From: Hemerocallis citrina
Taxonomy: Eukaryota > Streptophyta > Magnoliopsida > Asparagales > Asphodelaceae
Assembly (NCBI GenBank): GCA_017893485.1
Contig: CM030360.1
Coordinates: 146,728,249 to 146,792,248, forward strand
Direction of reading: 5' to 3'
Length of the DNA: 64,000 nt
This document shows positions 33,864 to 46,699 of the stretch, piece after piece (positions within the stretch are counted from its first letter, which is position 1; the number at the start of each line of letters is the position of its first letter). The notes under the pieces are model-generated. The model saw only the letters and a list, made by a program, of their open reading frames with translations, was not told the origin of the DNA and did no database searches. The translations under genes and the position numbers were made by a program.

Positions 33864-35248
33864 TGATGGATTAATTTGCAAGCGCACAAAATCGCAATAA
33901 GTAGTATAGTTTAAGTGAAAAGAGTGTCGAACCCACAAGGACTAATTATTTTATTGGGTACTGAAATCCAACATATTATTTACTATTTGGAGAACTGAAA
34001 ATCAGATAAAAACTGCAACTGAATTAAACTGAAGACAGAACTAAACTAATTAAAAATAATGAAATCTAAATCTTGTAATGTTTATTACAGCAAAACTAAC
34101 TCTAGGGCTTTCAATTTCACCTAGCTAATCTCACACAATTCATAATTCCATGAAACTCAAAACTTTACTCTTCCAAGTTGTTGACCAAAATCCCATAATT
34201 ATTCAATGTCTTCTCTCGAATAACACCAAAAATATCCCCAACTAATAATCTCTATGCGGACTTAATTATATGACGATTCGTTAATTTCTATGGATTTCTC
34301 TATAGTCACATTAATTGCGGTAAATTATCTCTATTTTTGCTCACTTCGTGGTGTTTAATTCTAAACTTATAAATCACAAGTTACCTCTCGGTTCCCCTAT
34401 GATTCAAGCTATCAAACAATAATTGGTTTGAAAATTTAAGTATTAATAACAAAAATTAAACACAACCATGGAAAAGTAGAAAAATAAAATACCATGAAAT
34501 TCAAATTGTGTTTTCAAAACTATGCTACATCGAAGTCCTGAAAATATAAAATTAGTTCATGGCAAATTTGTAACTAATAAACTTCTTATTGAATTGCATA
34601 ATAATAAAAAATAGAAGAGAAAAGAAAGAACTTGTTTTGTTGTTGTTGCTTGAAGCCGCAATTAAAGTCGGGATTTCTCCACAAAAAAAATCAAGTCTCA
34701 AGCCTTCCTCCAGCAAAATCAAGTCTCTCTCCTATGGTGGAGATGCCTTTTTATGAGGAGGAGGTGAAGTAATTAATTAATAGGATAAGGATAAGTTTAA
34801 ATAATTAGTTAGTTAAAACCTAAAGATTAAGATTGATCTTTTAGATTTTAAACTAATCATTCAACTAATTTAAGCCAACAACAAACCTAATTCTGTGCTG
34901 GCTGTTGCTTTCTGTTTTTTTTAGACAATTCATTCCACCCCTTTGTTGGCCATTCTATTATTTATTGGTTCTTCAAATGACCAATTTGTAAAAACATGCA
35001 TTTGAATGCTCGAATTTTTCAGAAATCTTCACATATAATTGATTTGAATTCTAAAATCTTTATCCATTTTTTCTTCCTTGATTTTACCAAAATGCCCACA
35101 TTTTGCACTTATTCATCTCATTCCTTCAAAAACAAACAAATAAATAAAAATAAGTTGAAAGAAGATAAAATTCAAATAAATAAATGAGAACTTGCAGCTG
35201 TAATACGTAAAATGTGTAATAAAAATCATGTGAAAATTACACTCATCA
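33864..35248 (-). repeat. Right (5') LTR of Athila-type element, 1,385 bp
   Basis: Borders on the plus strand are TGATGGATTAATTTGC and TTACACTCATCA, as in the left LTR. Similarity to 20577-22014 extends over the whole length with scattered differences. Three bases (ACA) separate it from the end of LTR C. Confidence 0.88.
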
Positions 35249-35251
35249 ACA

Positions 35252-38200
35252 TGTAACTCCCTGGATTTCATACAATGAAAAAATCGTGACACACCCAGAA
35301 TCTTTTACTTCAATTGAGTACATAAACATAATAAAATACAGGAAAATACAAAAATCATACTACAAGTCCACACTACTTGGATTGATAAGATGACAGGCAT
35401 AGGATGTCACACTTCTATGCTAATATCTCAGGCACCTTACCTGCAAAACCACAATCTATGTGATCGTCATCTTGTGAGGCTGATAGTAAAAACCCCAACA
35501 ACTTCAACTAACTCCCAAAACACTACATAACAGAAGAAAAACTTGAATCAATGCATATGTTAAACGTAACTGAAAAATTGTCAATTATATAATGTCATAT
35601 GAGTGAGTATGGAAGTAATTTATAAGAGTGTCAAACATATACTTACTATGCTAACATGCACAATTCAAATATGCTCTTCTAATGCACGCTTGTTCGGACC
35701 GATATGCCGCCCATACAACATAGATTCTAAATGCAAGCTATTAACGTTTCTCCTCGTTATAGAGTTCAATCCCTCGTTATGCAATTCATGTAATCTACTC
35801 TGCTTCTGACATTTATCTACTGACTAGTATGGTTCTGCGGTCCATCTCTGCTACTGCAGATAGACATGTGGTCATTCCATTCTTCGGGAACCTGCAGTCT
35901 TTCTCCGCTCCTGGATCTCACCAAAAGTTATCATGAATATAAAGGTGACCTTGTAGGCCTTTCCTGCTCTGCCAGGAGATCCAGAGTTAAACCCTCACTC
36001 CCCATTCGTATCCGATAACATAGAACACCGATAGACACTTAAGGGTACATCTCCTAAATTCCGACAGGAGTCTGTGACCTATACATATGTCTCCCGTTCT
36101 TAACACTAGGTCCCAGAAATTAATAGTCGAGACAATGCCGCATGTGTCCCCTTGACAGGTGAATACAACTCCCAACTAGTGTCTATCCATACAATCATTA
36201 ACAATACGGCCTAGGGCTAGAACCACCCTACTGAACTTACGCCAACAACACTAGCGGTCACTTGCCAGTAACCAAGCCCAAACTCTAGAACTCACACTTT
36301 AATTTATGGAACTTAACCAGAACTAAGTTTCCCAATAACTACCTAATCATTTGCTAATGAGAGTAATAAGATTAATGGTACTAATCACCCAAGAATGTCT
36401 AGATAAAGTTATATACTAGACTACACTAATTTCACATAATATCCATTCTATATGCATTTATCCATCCCGCAAAATCTTGCATAACTTGTGGTCTCATAAT
36501 CTATTGAGATCACACTAATATTTTTGGCTCAATTACACTAACTCAACTTGTTCTCAAAAGTTAACTAGTATTCCAACGCGTAATCACGTGTCAGTCGAAA
36601 TCCAATGATATTGGACATTTTCGGCCTACCCCTAGCCCACACACATGGATTTACTGGGCGTATCCTCAGCCGCAAACACCAACTAATCGATCTTCCCATA
36701 GTACAGACCTTACTGACCTACCCCTTGCCCACACACATGGACTTACTGGGCGTATCCTCGGTCCCATATATAGAATCCACCGTTTGAATATTCAACTCTG
36801 TCTTTGGACAGCAACATAGTAGTCTTGCAAAAATCATTTAAATTCTAATACTTATCAGAAAAATGCATTTCTTAGTTTCAAATGAAACCTAAATAAGTTT
36901 ACAACAACATTGTTAAGAACACCTAAATTTAACCACAATTGTTTTGTCTAAATCCATATGCAAAACGGTAGGTTCAGATTCCATAAAACTGCAGCTCCTT
37001 CTACTTATAAAAATAACGTAAAATCCCAGACTTAATGGAAATTTGATTTATTAGACTCGAAAGAAAAATTAACGAATCTATGTCAAATTCTTAATTTTGA
37101 GTTTCCTCAAAATATTGCATATAAGAGGTTGAAATGGTCCGAAACAAGGTGTACAAATTTCCAGAACCAAGACAAAATTGTCAACCAGTCCTAAGATCGG
37201 ATTTGTTTAAAATACTAAACGATAATCAAACCTCATGAAATTTTGAGAACCTATTATAAACATATACTACCTTCACATATGAAAAGTTCAGATTCAAATT
37301 TCATATAGTTGGAGAGAAATGATTTTCTGAAAGTGAGCATGATATTCATGATAAAATTGTAGAACATGTCATGTTTCCGTTCTTAACTAGGAATGATATT
37401 AGATTTATTTAAAATAGCAAATGACCTAAAAAAAACTATGAAATTTTGAGGAGGTGTTATAGACATATACATGATACACATATAAAAGTTTCAGCTTTAG
37501 ATTTCATTTTGTTAAAGGGTGATTTTCGAAAATAAGTCCAAAATTCAAGACAAAAACTGTAAAATGTTTCCAAGTTAACATTATCGTAATTTCACATAAT
37601 TAATTGACAACAATTCAAGAATGAATCAATCAATCTAAGCATGAATACTCATCCAATACAATATTTATAGCTTCTCTAACATGCATACACCCTACAATAT
37701 AATTGAAATTAGAGTAGTAAAATTGTTACCCACCTATAACTTCTGAATTCAATTACTTCTAAGCTCCACGAAGCGTTCCAACACCAAACTCGATAAACTT
37801 AACCTTAAGAAAACTTCAACTCCAAATATCTTCAGTTTAAGTGGAAGATAAAAGGTAATTGGTGGAGAATGAGGGGAAGCATTCTTAGCTTTTATATACA
37901 AATACTCACAAGCTCTCATTCTTCATTTAACCATCTCTTCCTACATCATTTAACCATCTCCCCTAAACTTCTTCTTACATCATTTAGCCATCTCCCATAA
38001 ACCTCCCTTATGTCACTAACCAGTAAGATTCATGCATAATAAAAAAAATGAATAATTTCATTAAGGCTCTTTTTCATGATACCCATTTCCTAGAAGTCCC
38101 TAGTCACCAACTCATAAACTGTTCTATTAGCCCCCCCTCCCCCCCCCCAAAAAAAAAAAAAAATAAAACAAAACAAATAATATATATTATTTTGCATTAA

Positions 38201-38703
38201 TCATCTATAAATTAAAGGTGAGAGTGGGAAGAAGTAATAAATTGTAGAATTGGAGGTAGGTGGATACTATTTTGGATTGGATATAATATAAGGTTTTGTA
38301 GAAATATTAAGAGGGGGCTAAAAGAGTGAAAATTTAAAACGTAGGGGGCTTTCTGCATAAATTAAAGGTGAGAGTGGAACCAAGTAATAAAATGTAGATT
38401 TGGAAGTAGGTGGATGCTATTTGGATATAATATAGGGTTTTGTAGAAATATTGAGGGGGGCTAAAAGGGTGAAAATTTAAAAATGTAGGGAATTTCTGCA
38501 AAGTTGGGAGTGCATCCCCCCCCCCCCCCCCCCAATATTCACAAAATAGTATATTAAATATGCATATGGATCATTCCCAGATATTTATATTCCACAAACT
38601 ACATCTAAAAATATTCATGGTATTACATAAGACATTATACACAATTGTAAAAATACGCGTGCATGAAAAAAAGCTGTATAACTCAATTTTGCGAGGTGTT
38701 ACA
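35252..38703 (-). repeat. LTR C: long LTR of a Tekay-like family (3,452 bp)
   Basis: It begins TGTAACTCCCTGG and ends GAGGTGTTACA on the plus strand. It shares with LTRs A and B the block GCCCATACAACATAG ... GTTCAATCCC at 35693-35782, about 440 bp from the LTR 3' end. A motif CCTACCCC...GCCCACACACATGG occurs twice (36625, 36717; 92 bp apart). At 38210-38540 a ~150-bp segment is tandemly duplicated between C-tracts. Right flank is Retand-type pol; left flank is the Athila-type LTR. Adjacent 5-mers (CAACA, TGACA) do not match, so a simple solo LTR is not shown. No coding sequence was seen. Confidence 0.75.
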
Positions 38704-41571
38704 TGACATGCCTGACAACTTGGAAGAATTGATCATGCACCGCCCCAGCGTCAATCCAAATGTCAAGCTGGTCTAGCAGAAGTGCCGCAATTTCGCCCCC
38801 AATAGGCAACAAGCAGTCAAGGAATAGGTTGAGAAACTTCGAGTTGTCTGCTTCATTCAAAAAGTTAGCTACCCGAGTGGCTAGCCAACATAGTCATGGT
38901 AAAGAAAGAAAATGGCAAGTGGACTATTTGCATCGACTTCACCGACTTCATTGACCTGAACAAAGCATGTCGGAAGGATCCCTTTCCTCTCCCCAACATC
39001 GATGCCTTGATCGATGCTACATCCAGGCACAAACTCTTAAGCTTCATAGATGACTTCTTGAGATTCAATCTGATCCGAATGTTTCCTCCCGACATTCCGA
39101 AGATATCCTTCATCACCGACCAATGCCTCTACAGCTATCTGGTCATGCCTTTCGAGCTGAAGAATGCTGAAGCCACCTACCAACACCTACTAAACAAAGG
39201 CTTCAAAGGACAGATCGGTTAAAAATTGGAAGTCTGCGTGAAAGATTTTCTAGTGAAAACCCTAAAGAAGGAAAACCATGTTGTTGACCTCAAAGAATCG
39301 TGCGACATTTTACAAAAGCACAACATGAGGTTGAACCCTTCTAAGTGCGTCGTTGGGGTCTTATCAAGAAAATTCTTGGGATTCATGATTAGTCAGAGAT
39401 GAAATGAAGCCAATCCAGAGAAAATATGGGAAATACTTTATATGTCTCCCATGTCAAACTTCAAATAAGTCCAAAAACTCATAGGGCTCATCGCCACCAT
39501 CGGGCGCTTCCTCTCCAAATCTGGGGTGAAGTGTCTCCCTTTCTACAAAACTCTCTACTGGTCAAAGTGCTTCATGATGTTGAGTTTAGTTATTCTAAGA
39601 TGGAGAAAATGGCTTATGTCCTGATTATAGCAGCTTGAAAGCTTCGCCCTTAATTCCAAGCACACTTCATCTCGGTTGTCACAGACCAATCCCTCAAGAA
39701 GTGCTTCACAAGCCAAAGAACTCTGCGCGACTCATGAAGTGGTCCTTCGAGTTGAGTTAGCATGACATCAACTACCTCCCCAGGACGGCTATCAAGCCCA
39801 AGCCTTAGCCGAATTCATTGTAGCGAGCATCATCCCAGATCCCCTAAAAAAGGATGAGGATCCTCCCATCTGGAGGGTTTATGTCAATGGCTCATCTTGC
39901 ATCGAAGAGAGTGTGACTGGTGTCATCTTACTTAGTCTAGACGAGTTCATTCTTCAGTACTCACTTTGCCTCAACTTCTGATCCTCCAACAATGAGGCTG
40001 AATATGAGGCGTTGATCGTCGGCCTTCTTTTAGCTCAGTAAGCAGGGGCGGCAAAGTATTCAGCGACTACCAACTAGTGGTGAATCAAACCCAAGGAGAC
40101 TATGAGGCTAGGGATGATCGCATGATCATGTACTTAGCTTGAATCAAGAATCTCTTAGCCACATTCTGAGAAGCCGAGGTAACTCACATTCTCCAAGAGG
40201 AAAATGAGTAGGCCGAAGCCCTCTCTAAGCTAGCTTCCTCCTCCTTCGAAGGACTTGACCACATTGTGCTCATTGAGGTCCTGCTGAAGCCAAGTATCGA
40301 AGATGGAGCTTTAGAGCTCATGGTTATCATTCCTTAAATGTCCGGAGATAATTGGATGAAGCCCTTGGTCAACTTCCTTGACAAGGGTATCCTCCCAACG
40401 GATCATAAGGAAGCAAGAAAGATCTGGGTAAGAGTTGAAAGATACACACTTGTTGATGGAGTCATGTACAAGCGCTTCTATACTTTGATAAATTGCAGAC
40501 TGTACTTGAGATGCCTCACTCCCGAGGAGGCCAAGTATGCTCTTAGAGAAATACATGAAGGAATTGGCGGTGCCTATATGAGTGCGAAGTCCCTTGCTCG
40601 GAAAACCCTCAGTCATGAGTATTATTGGCCCTTGCTCCTCGACAACGCCTAAGAATATGTCTGAAGGTGCTCCTCCTGCTAGAGGTTCTCCCCAATCAAG
40701 CGGGTTCCCATACCGACTGTTGCTCCATGTCAAGTCTGATTCCTTTCATCTGGTGGGGAATGAACTTACTCAAGCCGTCCCCTCCCCTTAGTGGTAGTAA
40801 TTGACTGCTTCACAAAGTGGACCAAAGCAGAACCATTAGCCTTTGTCACTGAACAGAATATTCAACAATTCTTTTGGAATAATATTGTATGCAGGTTTGG
40901 GATTCCTCGAATTCTCGTCACCAACAACAAAACCCAATTTGTCGTCGAGGGATTCTGCAAGTTCTGCGTCGACCTGGGGATCGAAAAGTGCTTCTCTTTT
41001 CCATTTCAGACCCCCAGACCAACAGCCAAGCCGATAACACCAATCGATAGATCCTTGATGGGATGAAGCTCCCAATGGGTTATGGGTCAAGGAGCTCCCG
41101 AGTGTACTATGGTCCTACATGACCACAAAAAGGACCTCAAGAGGAGAGTCCCCCTTCAACCTCACTTTTGGTTCCGAAGCAGTGATTCCCCTAAAGATCG
41201 AGCTACCTTCCCCTCGTCTCCTCTCCTTCAATAAAGAACAGAACTGAAATGACCTCCGGGGTAACCTTGATCTTATTGAAGAAGTTCGCTAGATGTCTGC
41301 CCAACAAAGACACATCTATCAGTAAAGGGTGAAGAATTTCTATAACAAGAAGGTCCCCGGATAACCTCAAAGAAGGTGACCTTGTCCTACGAAAGCTTGA
41401 AATCTCCAACCTGCGCAAGAAGAGAAAGTTCGTTCCAAACTAGAAGGACCATACAAGATCTCCAAAGTCGTCCACCCAAGAGCTTACCAACTTGAAGACC
41501 TGGGGGGCAATGATATAACAAGAACTTGGAATACCGAGCATCTAATGATGTTCCACGAGGACACTTAAGAC
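38704..41571 (+). pseudogene. Retand-type pol, copy 1 (RT, two RNase H, integrase)
   Basis: RT begins at the DMPDNLEELIMHRPSVNP region and shows LANIVMVKKENGKWTICIDF, DKACRKDPFPLPNIDALIDA-like sequence and FLGFMISQR (to about 39410). The YVDD box is altered (VCVKDFLVK). An RNase H region follows (YSKMEKMAYVLIIAA), then a second, archaeal-type RNase H (WRVYVNGSSCIEES, SNNEAEYEALIVGLLLAQ) typical of the Tat branch. Integrase has its zinc region (EIHEGIGGAYM, HEYYWP) and core (VVVIDCFTKWTKAEPL); the second catalytic position is Asn (LVTNNKTQF). Stops and frameshifts are frequent, so no enzyme could be made. Confidence 0.85.
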
Positions 41572-42101
41572 CCTCCAATAGCAATAGGTTTTCAAATTGT
41601 AATAAGACCAATCACACAATGGTCAACGCATGCATTAAGCGCTTGCTACCTGGGCAGCTACCTTGGTTTATTTTCCAATAAAATTCAACATTTTAATTTT
41701 GTTAATCCGTGTGCTACTTTTCAAGTTTCAAACAGCAAATTAGGAGTCCAGCTCTTCCCTAAAGCTGCTCCAAAAACGTGCTAACTCACAACGGCAAGTT
41801 CGGAGTCCATCTCTTCCCTAGAGCAGCTCCCATAACTTGCTAACCCACATACATCAAGCTCGGAGCCTAGCTCGTCCCCAGAACTACCCCTCCAACTCTA
41901 GAAAGTACAAAGCATTCTATATTTGACTCATTGAAAATTTTGTAAGCCAAAGAAATCATTCTTTAGAACTTGGAAGTACATAGCGGTGGCAAGTCCTCAG
42001 TTAGGAGATTACAAAATCAACAAAAATAAAAAGAGAATTAAACAATAATAGGAGTCAAGGAATCGCATTAGTCGACAGAGCCATGGGAGTGGGAATCTCA
42101 A
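41572..42101 (+). repeat. Post-pol spacer with ~59-bp tandem repeat
   Basis: About 2.7 copies of a 59-60-bp unit begin at 41735 (GCAAATTAGGAGTCCAGC), 41794 (GCAAGTTCGGAGTCCATC) and 41854 (TCAAGCTCGGAGCCTAGC). A tandem array in the same position, just after pol, is also present in the complete copy (52600-53560). Tandem repeats in the 3' UTR are known for Tat-lineage elements. Confidence 0.7.
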
Positions 42102-43881
42102 TCACTCCTTTCCCTCCTCTTGGCCTGCGGACTCATCCGGGGCCTCCTCCTGATCCACCTCCTCCTCCTTATCAGACTCCTCTACCACTAGGTTCTTCCT
42201 GAGTTGGAGCTTTAGATAATACCCCTTTTCGTTGAAGCCAGGGGTGCTCTCCACCACATCTGCGATGGCCTTAGCATAGGATTGGTCCATCATACTATTG
42301 AGGTGGGCCTTCGCCTTTGCCTCCACCTCGGCCACTGCAGCCTTCTTCTCTTTCACAGCCTCCTTTTTCCACCTTTTTGGCTTTGCCTTGAAGCTGGCGA
42401 GGAGATTTGCCTCCTTACCCTTTATCGCCTCAAGCTTCTTGGTGATCTTCTTCATGATTACAAGGACATGAACATACCAAAATATCGGATATCTTCAGTA
42501 TGGAGTCATCGATTGACTAATTCTCTAAAGTTTGCTGGGGGGGGGGGGATTTTGGGCTACCTCAGTAAAATTCTATCGAGTCACCCAAGAGTACGTCACA
42601 CCGCTTCAAGCCCAGTTAGGCATGTATACCTTCTTCTCCTCGACAGTGAAAACTAGTTCGACCTCGACAATTAGCAAGGCTTTCTGGAAGGCCAAGATCG
42701 TGCCCAAGCATGAACTCCTTGCAGCGGGACTCGTCGATGCCCTATCGATGGCTGCTGCTTCTCCATCGAAGTAAATGTGGAAAAACTCAGTGACCTTTGG
42801 AGTCGTAGGTTGGCTGACAGTCTTCTTCCTATTCTTATCCTCAGATGCCTTATTATGCAAATTGACCCGAGCTGCGAGGAGAGCTGAAGTCCATAGCTTC
42901 TACTTCTACAGAGAAAGAACAAATAAGAAAGCTAAGTTTTGAAGTCAAAATAAGAAAGGAGAAACTATAACATACTAGGATCTATCGGGCTCAGCCACCC
43001 TGAGAAGAGGACATCCTCCGTAAAATCTTTCCACTTCACCTCCACGTACTCGAAGAGTGCATCGCTCAATTTCCCCTCCTCTTCAACCACCCCCGGTTCG
43101 GCCATCCCCCCCCCCCTCCCCCCCATCTTGTGGGAAATCCCTATAGCTCGAAACTTCATATGATAAAATATTTGCACTTCCAGTTTTTGATAGAGTCAGG
43201 ATTGCCGATCACTTCTCTTCCTGGGCGGGGAGAGATATAATACCAGTTGTCTACCATCTTTTGCCTATGGAGCCTGAAGTGCCTCCTCCATATCCTCAAG
43301 TTCAGCTTGGTGCCAATATTTTGGCATTGCAAGATGAAACTCGTAAGATGTCTCCACAGGTTGGGCATGAACTGAACGGGACCGAGCTCATACCAGTTGA
43401 GCACCGCCTTTATGAAGGGGTGCATGGGCAAGCGCAACCCTGCATAGTAGGCATCGAAAAGAAATATGCAAAACTCACTCGACATCGTAGAGAATGCCGT
43501 AACTCCGGGGCCTGGAAGGAACAACTCATAATCAAAAGGGATCCCAAAACCAACCCTGATCATCGTGAGATCCTCCGTCACAAAAATAGCCTTGACGTGA
43601 TCCTCTTTGTAAATAGAATATTTCTCTGGGTCATCAAACATGATCTTGTACCGCACCAAATCTTCTAAATCCTCTAGATAATAGTAAAATAGGAGTAGGG
43701 TGGGAAAAGGATGAGCCTTCTGGAAAAGACACCCTTTTTCCTCTCTCATATGATCAATCTCCTTTACGATTACTAAAGAGCCAACCACTTCCTTCCCTTT
43801 GCAAGATCGAAAAGCCAAGAGCATTTCCTACTCATCACGGTCAGAAGAAGATGTAGAGCTACCCGATTCCACCCTAGGCAT
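42102..43881 (-). pseudogene. Antisense extra gene (aORF) of Retand copy 1
   Basis: The ATG at 43881-43879 opens MPRVESGSSTSSSDRDE, interrupted by TAG at 43830-43828; the frame then runs 43824-43156 with the segment DLTMIRVGFGIPFDYELFLPG, GLRLPMHPFIKAVLNWYELG and NPDSIKNWKCKYFII. That part matches the aORF of copy 2 (HPFIREVLNW, YPDSIKEWKRKYFIV). Further down, 42455-42102 is Lys/Glu/Ala-rich with coiled-coil character and an acidic tail (SDKEEEVDQEEAPDES). It resembles the plant 'putative gypsy-type transposon' protein family associated with Tat-lineage retrotransposons. Function is unknown. Confidence 0.65.
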
Positions 43882-45690
43882 GGCTTGCTTAAAATATTCT
43901 AAATATTAAATGATCGTTGATGGAGAATTTGATGAAGAAAATGGCCGATATCGAGCTTTAGAGGGGAGGAACAATTTGGAAGTGGAGTTGAAAGTGAAGT
44001 GAGAAAAAAATAAGTTCGGGGACGGTGAATTTATAAGGGTGAAAAACTAAATTTTTACGTGCAAAATGTGTAACCATGTTTGCGCGTGATGCGTGTAACT
44101 GCGTAACTGTTTCCACCAATAACTATGTTTGTTGGTGTGGTAGAATCTCGACCGTATAATTGAGGTGACGTGGCGCAATCGTAGCCCCCATCCATTTTCA
44201 TGCATAAAGTGCATAACCACTTCCCTAATCGCATTCGCTAACATGGCACTGATATGTCAAATCGACATAGGCTGAACCAAGTGGATGTGGCAAGATGATG
44301 GTCCCCATTCTCAACCACATGATTGAGCTAACATGGCACATTCCTGGCCTTCAATGAACTTCAAAATTCATCCAGAGCGCTCCTTGTTGGCATTCACGTC
44401 GTCTTAGGAGGTCTACGTTCTCTGTCGGCCAATCACTTTAAAAACCATTCCATGTCTCCCCCCGTCCACCTCCTCGGCGTGTTTCCTTCTCCTCAGTGCC
44501 CACCTCAAAAATTCCGCCCACCTCCTTGGCGGGCTTCCCGCTCCTCGGTGCCAAATTTGTTGTCAGAGGAGGTTGCGGGTTTTGGTTGAATTTCAATCGC
44601 ATTATTGATTTAATCTTCGCGCCCGCATGATCCAACTACCTGATTGCTTCAAACAGCGCGCTCCTTTTGATTTTTTAAATTAAAATTTCTAGAAGATAAA
44701 TATAAACTTACAAATTTTAATTAAAATTCCAAAAATAATTATTAAATCAGAAAATTTTATTAAAATATCAAAAAATAATTATTAAATTGGGAAGATTAAT
44801 TAGAAATTCTAAAAAATAATTATTAGTTCGAAAAAAATAATTAAAAATTCTAAAAAATATTTATGACCACAAAAAAATCAACAAAACAAAAGGTCCGAGA
44901 AAATAATTATTTCCCCAGCTTCCAAACAAGGCTCATAATATCTCCAATCATCCCCGAAAGTCATGCATGCTCTCCAGATCATTCAAAATTGGGCAAACTA
45001 CTCATCGAAGTCTGCTATACTCAACCTTCAGGAGTGAAGGGCTTATGATTTGGGTAAAAATCAGATCAAATTAGAGCCGTACAATTCTGGCATGCATCTC
45101 AAAGCTTCCGAGGGCAGAACAGTAATTTAGAACAGCAGTAGGCCTGCTATAAGAACATTGGTCGTTTTGATGCCCTCCATCACAACCAGATCAACAATAT
45201 TGGTTTACTTACAGCCAAAGCAATATGGGGTTTCTAGTCTATTTGGGTTGTCAGTCAATTCTTTCTCTCCAACAAGAGAAGAGCAACTACATCTATCTCT
45301 TCATCAAGGGAATAACACCAAGGAAATCTCCAGAAGTTGCATTTTTTAGGTCAAATTTCTACAACTTACCCCCAGGGCTATAGAAACCCCTCCCACTAAA
45401 TTAGTCAAAGGTAATCAATCATTTACCACTAAAACTCTAATTTCCTTTCTGAAGGAATCATTTTTCGTTGGGACCATTCCCAGTATTTAGACTTTGTGCA
45501 GGTTCGCCAGATGTTTTCAGCTGTCTTGATCGTGACCCACACATTCTCAACAATTCAGATTCAGATCAATGAGCCTTCAACCAACACAATTCAGCTCTAG
45601 TCAATGGTTCAAATTGTAGTTTCCTCCCTAAAAAAGAATTCATTGTCTGATTCCTTCCATACCGAAAAAAGTAGCAACAGTTATATAGTT
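43882..45690. other. Non-coding region with possible LTR remnant
   Basis: 43882-44690 is moderately GC-rich without a supported gene and contains CCTCCTCGGCG/CCTCCTTGGCG repeats near 44468 and 44520. 44690-44880 is AT-rich with repeated AAATTCTAAAAAATAATTATTA-type units. 44900-45690 has the look of LTR sequence (a CTATAAGAAC box near 45148) but ends could not be fixed. Short open frames are not convincing. Confidence 0.35.
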
Positions 45691-45695
45691 CTATG

Positions 45696-46125
45696 ATGAC
45701 CACTCTTCTATAATCCTTAAATATATGATTTGATCTTACTCTATCATTTATATTAATTGTTAAATTTTTATTAAAAAATTTAATACATTTGCTTGCGCCA
45801 CATAAACATTTTTATTCTTTCCTTCCTCCATGTGGCATTTACATGTTAAACATGTGATATAATTCACATTTATCATCTTCATTTCCTTTTGCCATGTGGC
45901 ATTTTCATGTTATCTATTATAACAAACCTATTATCTTTCTGTGATGACTACTATTCTCTAATCCTTAAACATATGCTTTGATCTTGTTCTATCATCTACT
46001 CTAATTGTTAAATAATTATTACAAATATTTAAACCTTTGCTTGCACCTTGTAGACATTTTTTATTTTTTCCTTGCTTCACGTGGCATTTTCTTGTTAAAC
46101 ACATGATAGAATTCATATTTATCAT
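45696..46125 (+). repeat. AT-rich ~250-bp tandem repeat, left part (interrupted)
   Basis: Units begin ATGACCACTCTTCTATAATCC (45696) and ATGACTACTATTCTCTAATCC (45944), a 248-bp period. The second unit stops at 46125 where the Retand LTR starts and resumes at 59621; the next unit start is at 59699. Common motifs are ATGTGGCATTT and GTTATCTATTATAAC. Confidence 0.85.
46121..46125. repeat. Target-site duplication ATCAT (left)
   Basis: ATCAT precedes the left LTR and the same five bases follow the right LTR (59621-59625), as expected for retrotransposon integration. Confidence 0.9.
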
Positions 46126-46643
46126 TGATGCGGTTTGTTTTTGGGGTGTGGGGGCAACAGGTGTGAGTTCTCTCAATTTGTATGGTGGAAGTACCTACCA
46201 GTACTGGCGTCAGTCTGACCCCGGGTAGCAGGAGCTGCTCGGGAGCAGGAGCACAGAGGGGCTCAGAAAAGAGAACTGGTGCTCGGCTCGGATCCAGGAG
46301 CTCGGCTCGGCTGGGTCTTCTGTACCTGCACACGGCCTGAGAACACAGAGAGAAGTCCCAGCGATAGGCCCTCCGACGAACTAGTCAGTCACTGGAAAAG
46401 AGACTGGGCAGCTAGGGTTCAGGTGGGGAGAGATTGATTACCTTTTACAGTGAGGAGGGGGTGGAGTATTTATAGGTAGGGGTAATGGGTCAGGAGCCAT
46501 AGCGGGCCGGGTTGGACCCGTTTTCCCACGGGCCTGAGCTGGCTGAGGCCCATTAGACTATAGCTGGCCTAATGATCACAGAGGGAAGGACCCAGAGGAG
46601 ATCAGAGGGCTCTGGTTGATGCTGCATAATTTATCCCATATCA
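46126..46643 (-). repeat. Left (3') LTR of Retand copy 2, 518 bp
   Basis: Plus-strand borders are TGATGCGG and CCCATATCA. It matches 59103-59620 over its entire length, with equal length and scattered substitutions. In LTR sense the core promoter CTATAAATA is at 46475-46467. Confidence 0.93.
46467..46475 (-). promoter_or_regulatory. TATA box in left Retand LTR
   Basis: CTATAAATA on the minus strand; the same box is at 59452-59444 in the right LTR, which would drive the element's genomic RNA. This left copy would drive transcription out into the flanking repeat DNA. Confidence 0.7.
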
Positions 46644-46664
46644 CAAGCCCCCTACTACTGCGGG
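46644..46664 (-). other. Polypurine tract of Retand copy 2
   Basis: On the minus strand GTAGTAGGGGGCTTG lies directly before the 3' LTR, the position of the plus-strand primer. Confidence 0.75.
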
Positions 46665-46699
46665 ACTGTGCCTGGCTGGTCGTGGAGGAGTAGTTGAGT

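Larger units (their letters stand above)
20531..35248 (-). mobile_element. Athila/Ogre-type Ty3/gypsy element, gag-protease only, with nested Harbinger
   Basis: Two related LTRs (20577-22014 and 33864-35248) in the same minus orientation bracket a primer site, gag, protease, a post-pol segment and a G-rich tract next to the left LTR. RT, RNase H and integrase are absent: protease and the pre-RT motif KPLKLELKPLPSSLRDA give way within about 100 bp to post-pol sequence near 31240-31330. The PIF/Harbinger element at 23266-31233 accounts for 8 kb of the length; without it the element is about 6.7 kb. Assignment to the Athila/Tat branch rests on gag, the ITLRSGR motif and the primer site type. Confidence 0.78.
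38704..45690 (+). mobile_element. Decayed Tat/Retand-type Ty3/gypsy element (copy 1)
   Basis: Plus-strand pol (38704-41571) without its 5' half is followed by short tandem repeats and, on the minus strand, an extra gene (43881-42102) related to that of the complete copy at 46126-59620. The order pol, repeats, antisense gene is the same in both. The right border is uncertain: an LTR-like segment may lie between about 44900 and 45690 but I could not define its ends. The left part was cut off by LTR C. Confidence 0.7.

Noticed and set aside
35252..38703. Simple solo LTR with target duplication.
   Set aside because: The adjacent 5-mers differ and the left flank is another element's LTR, so the other side is probably displaced.
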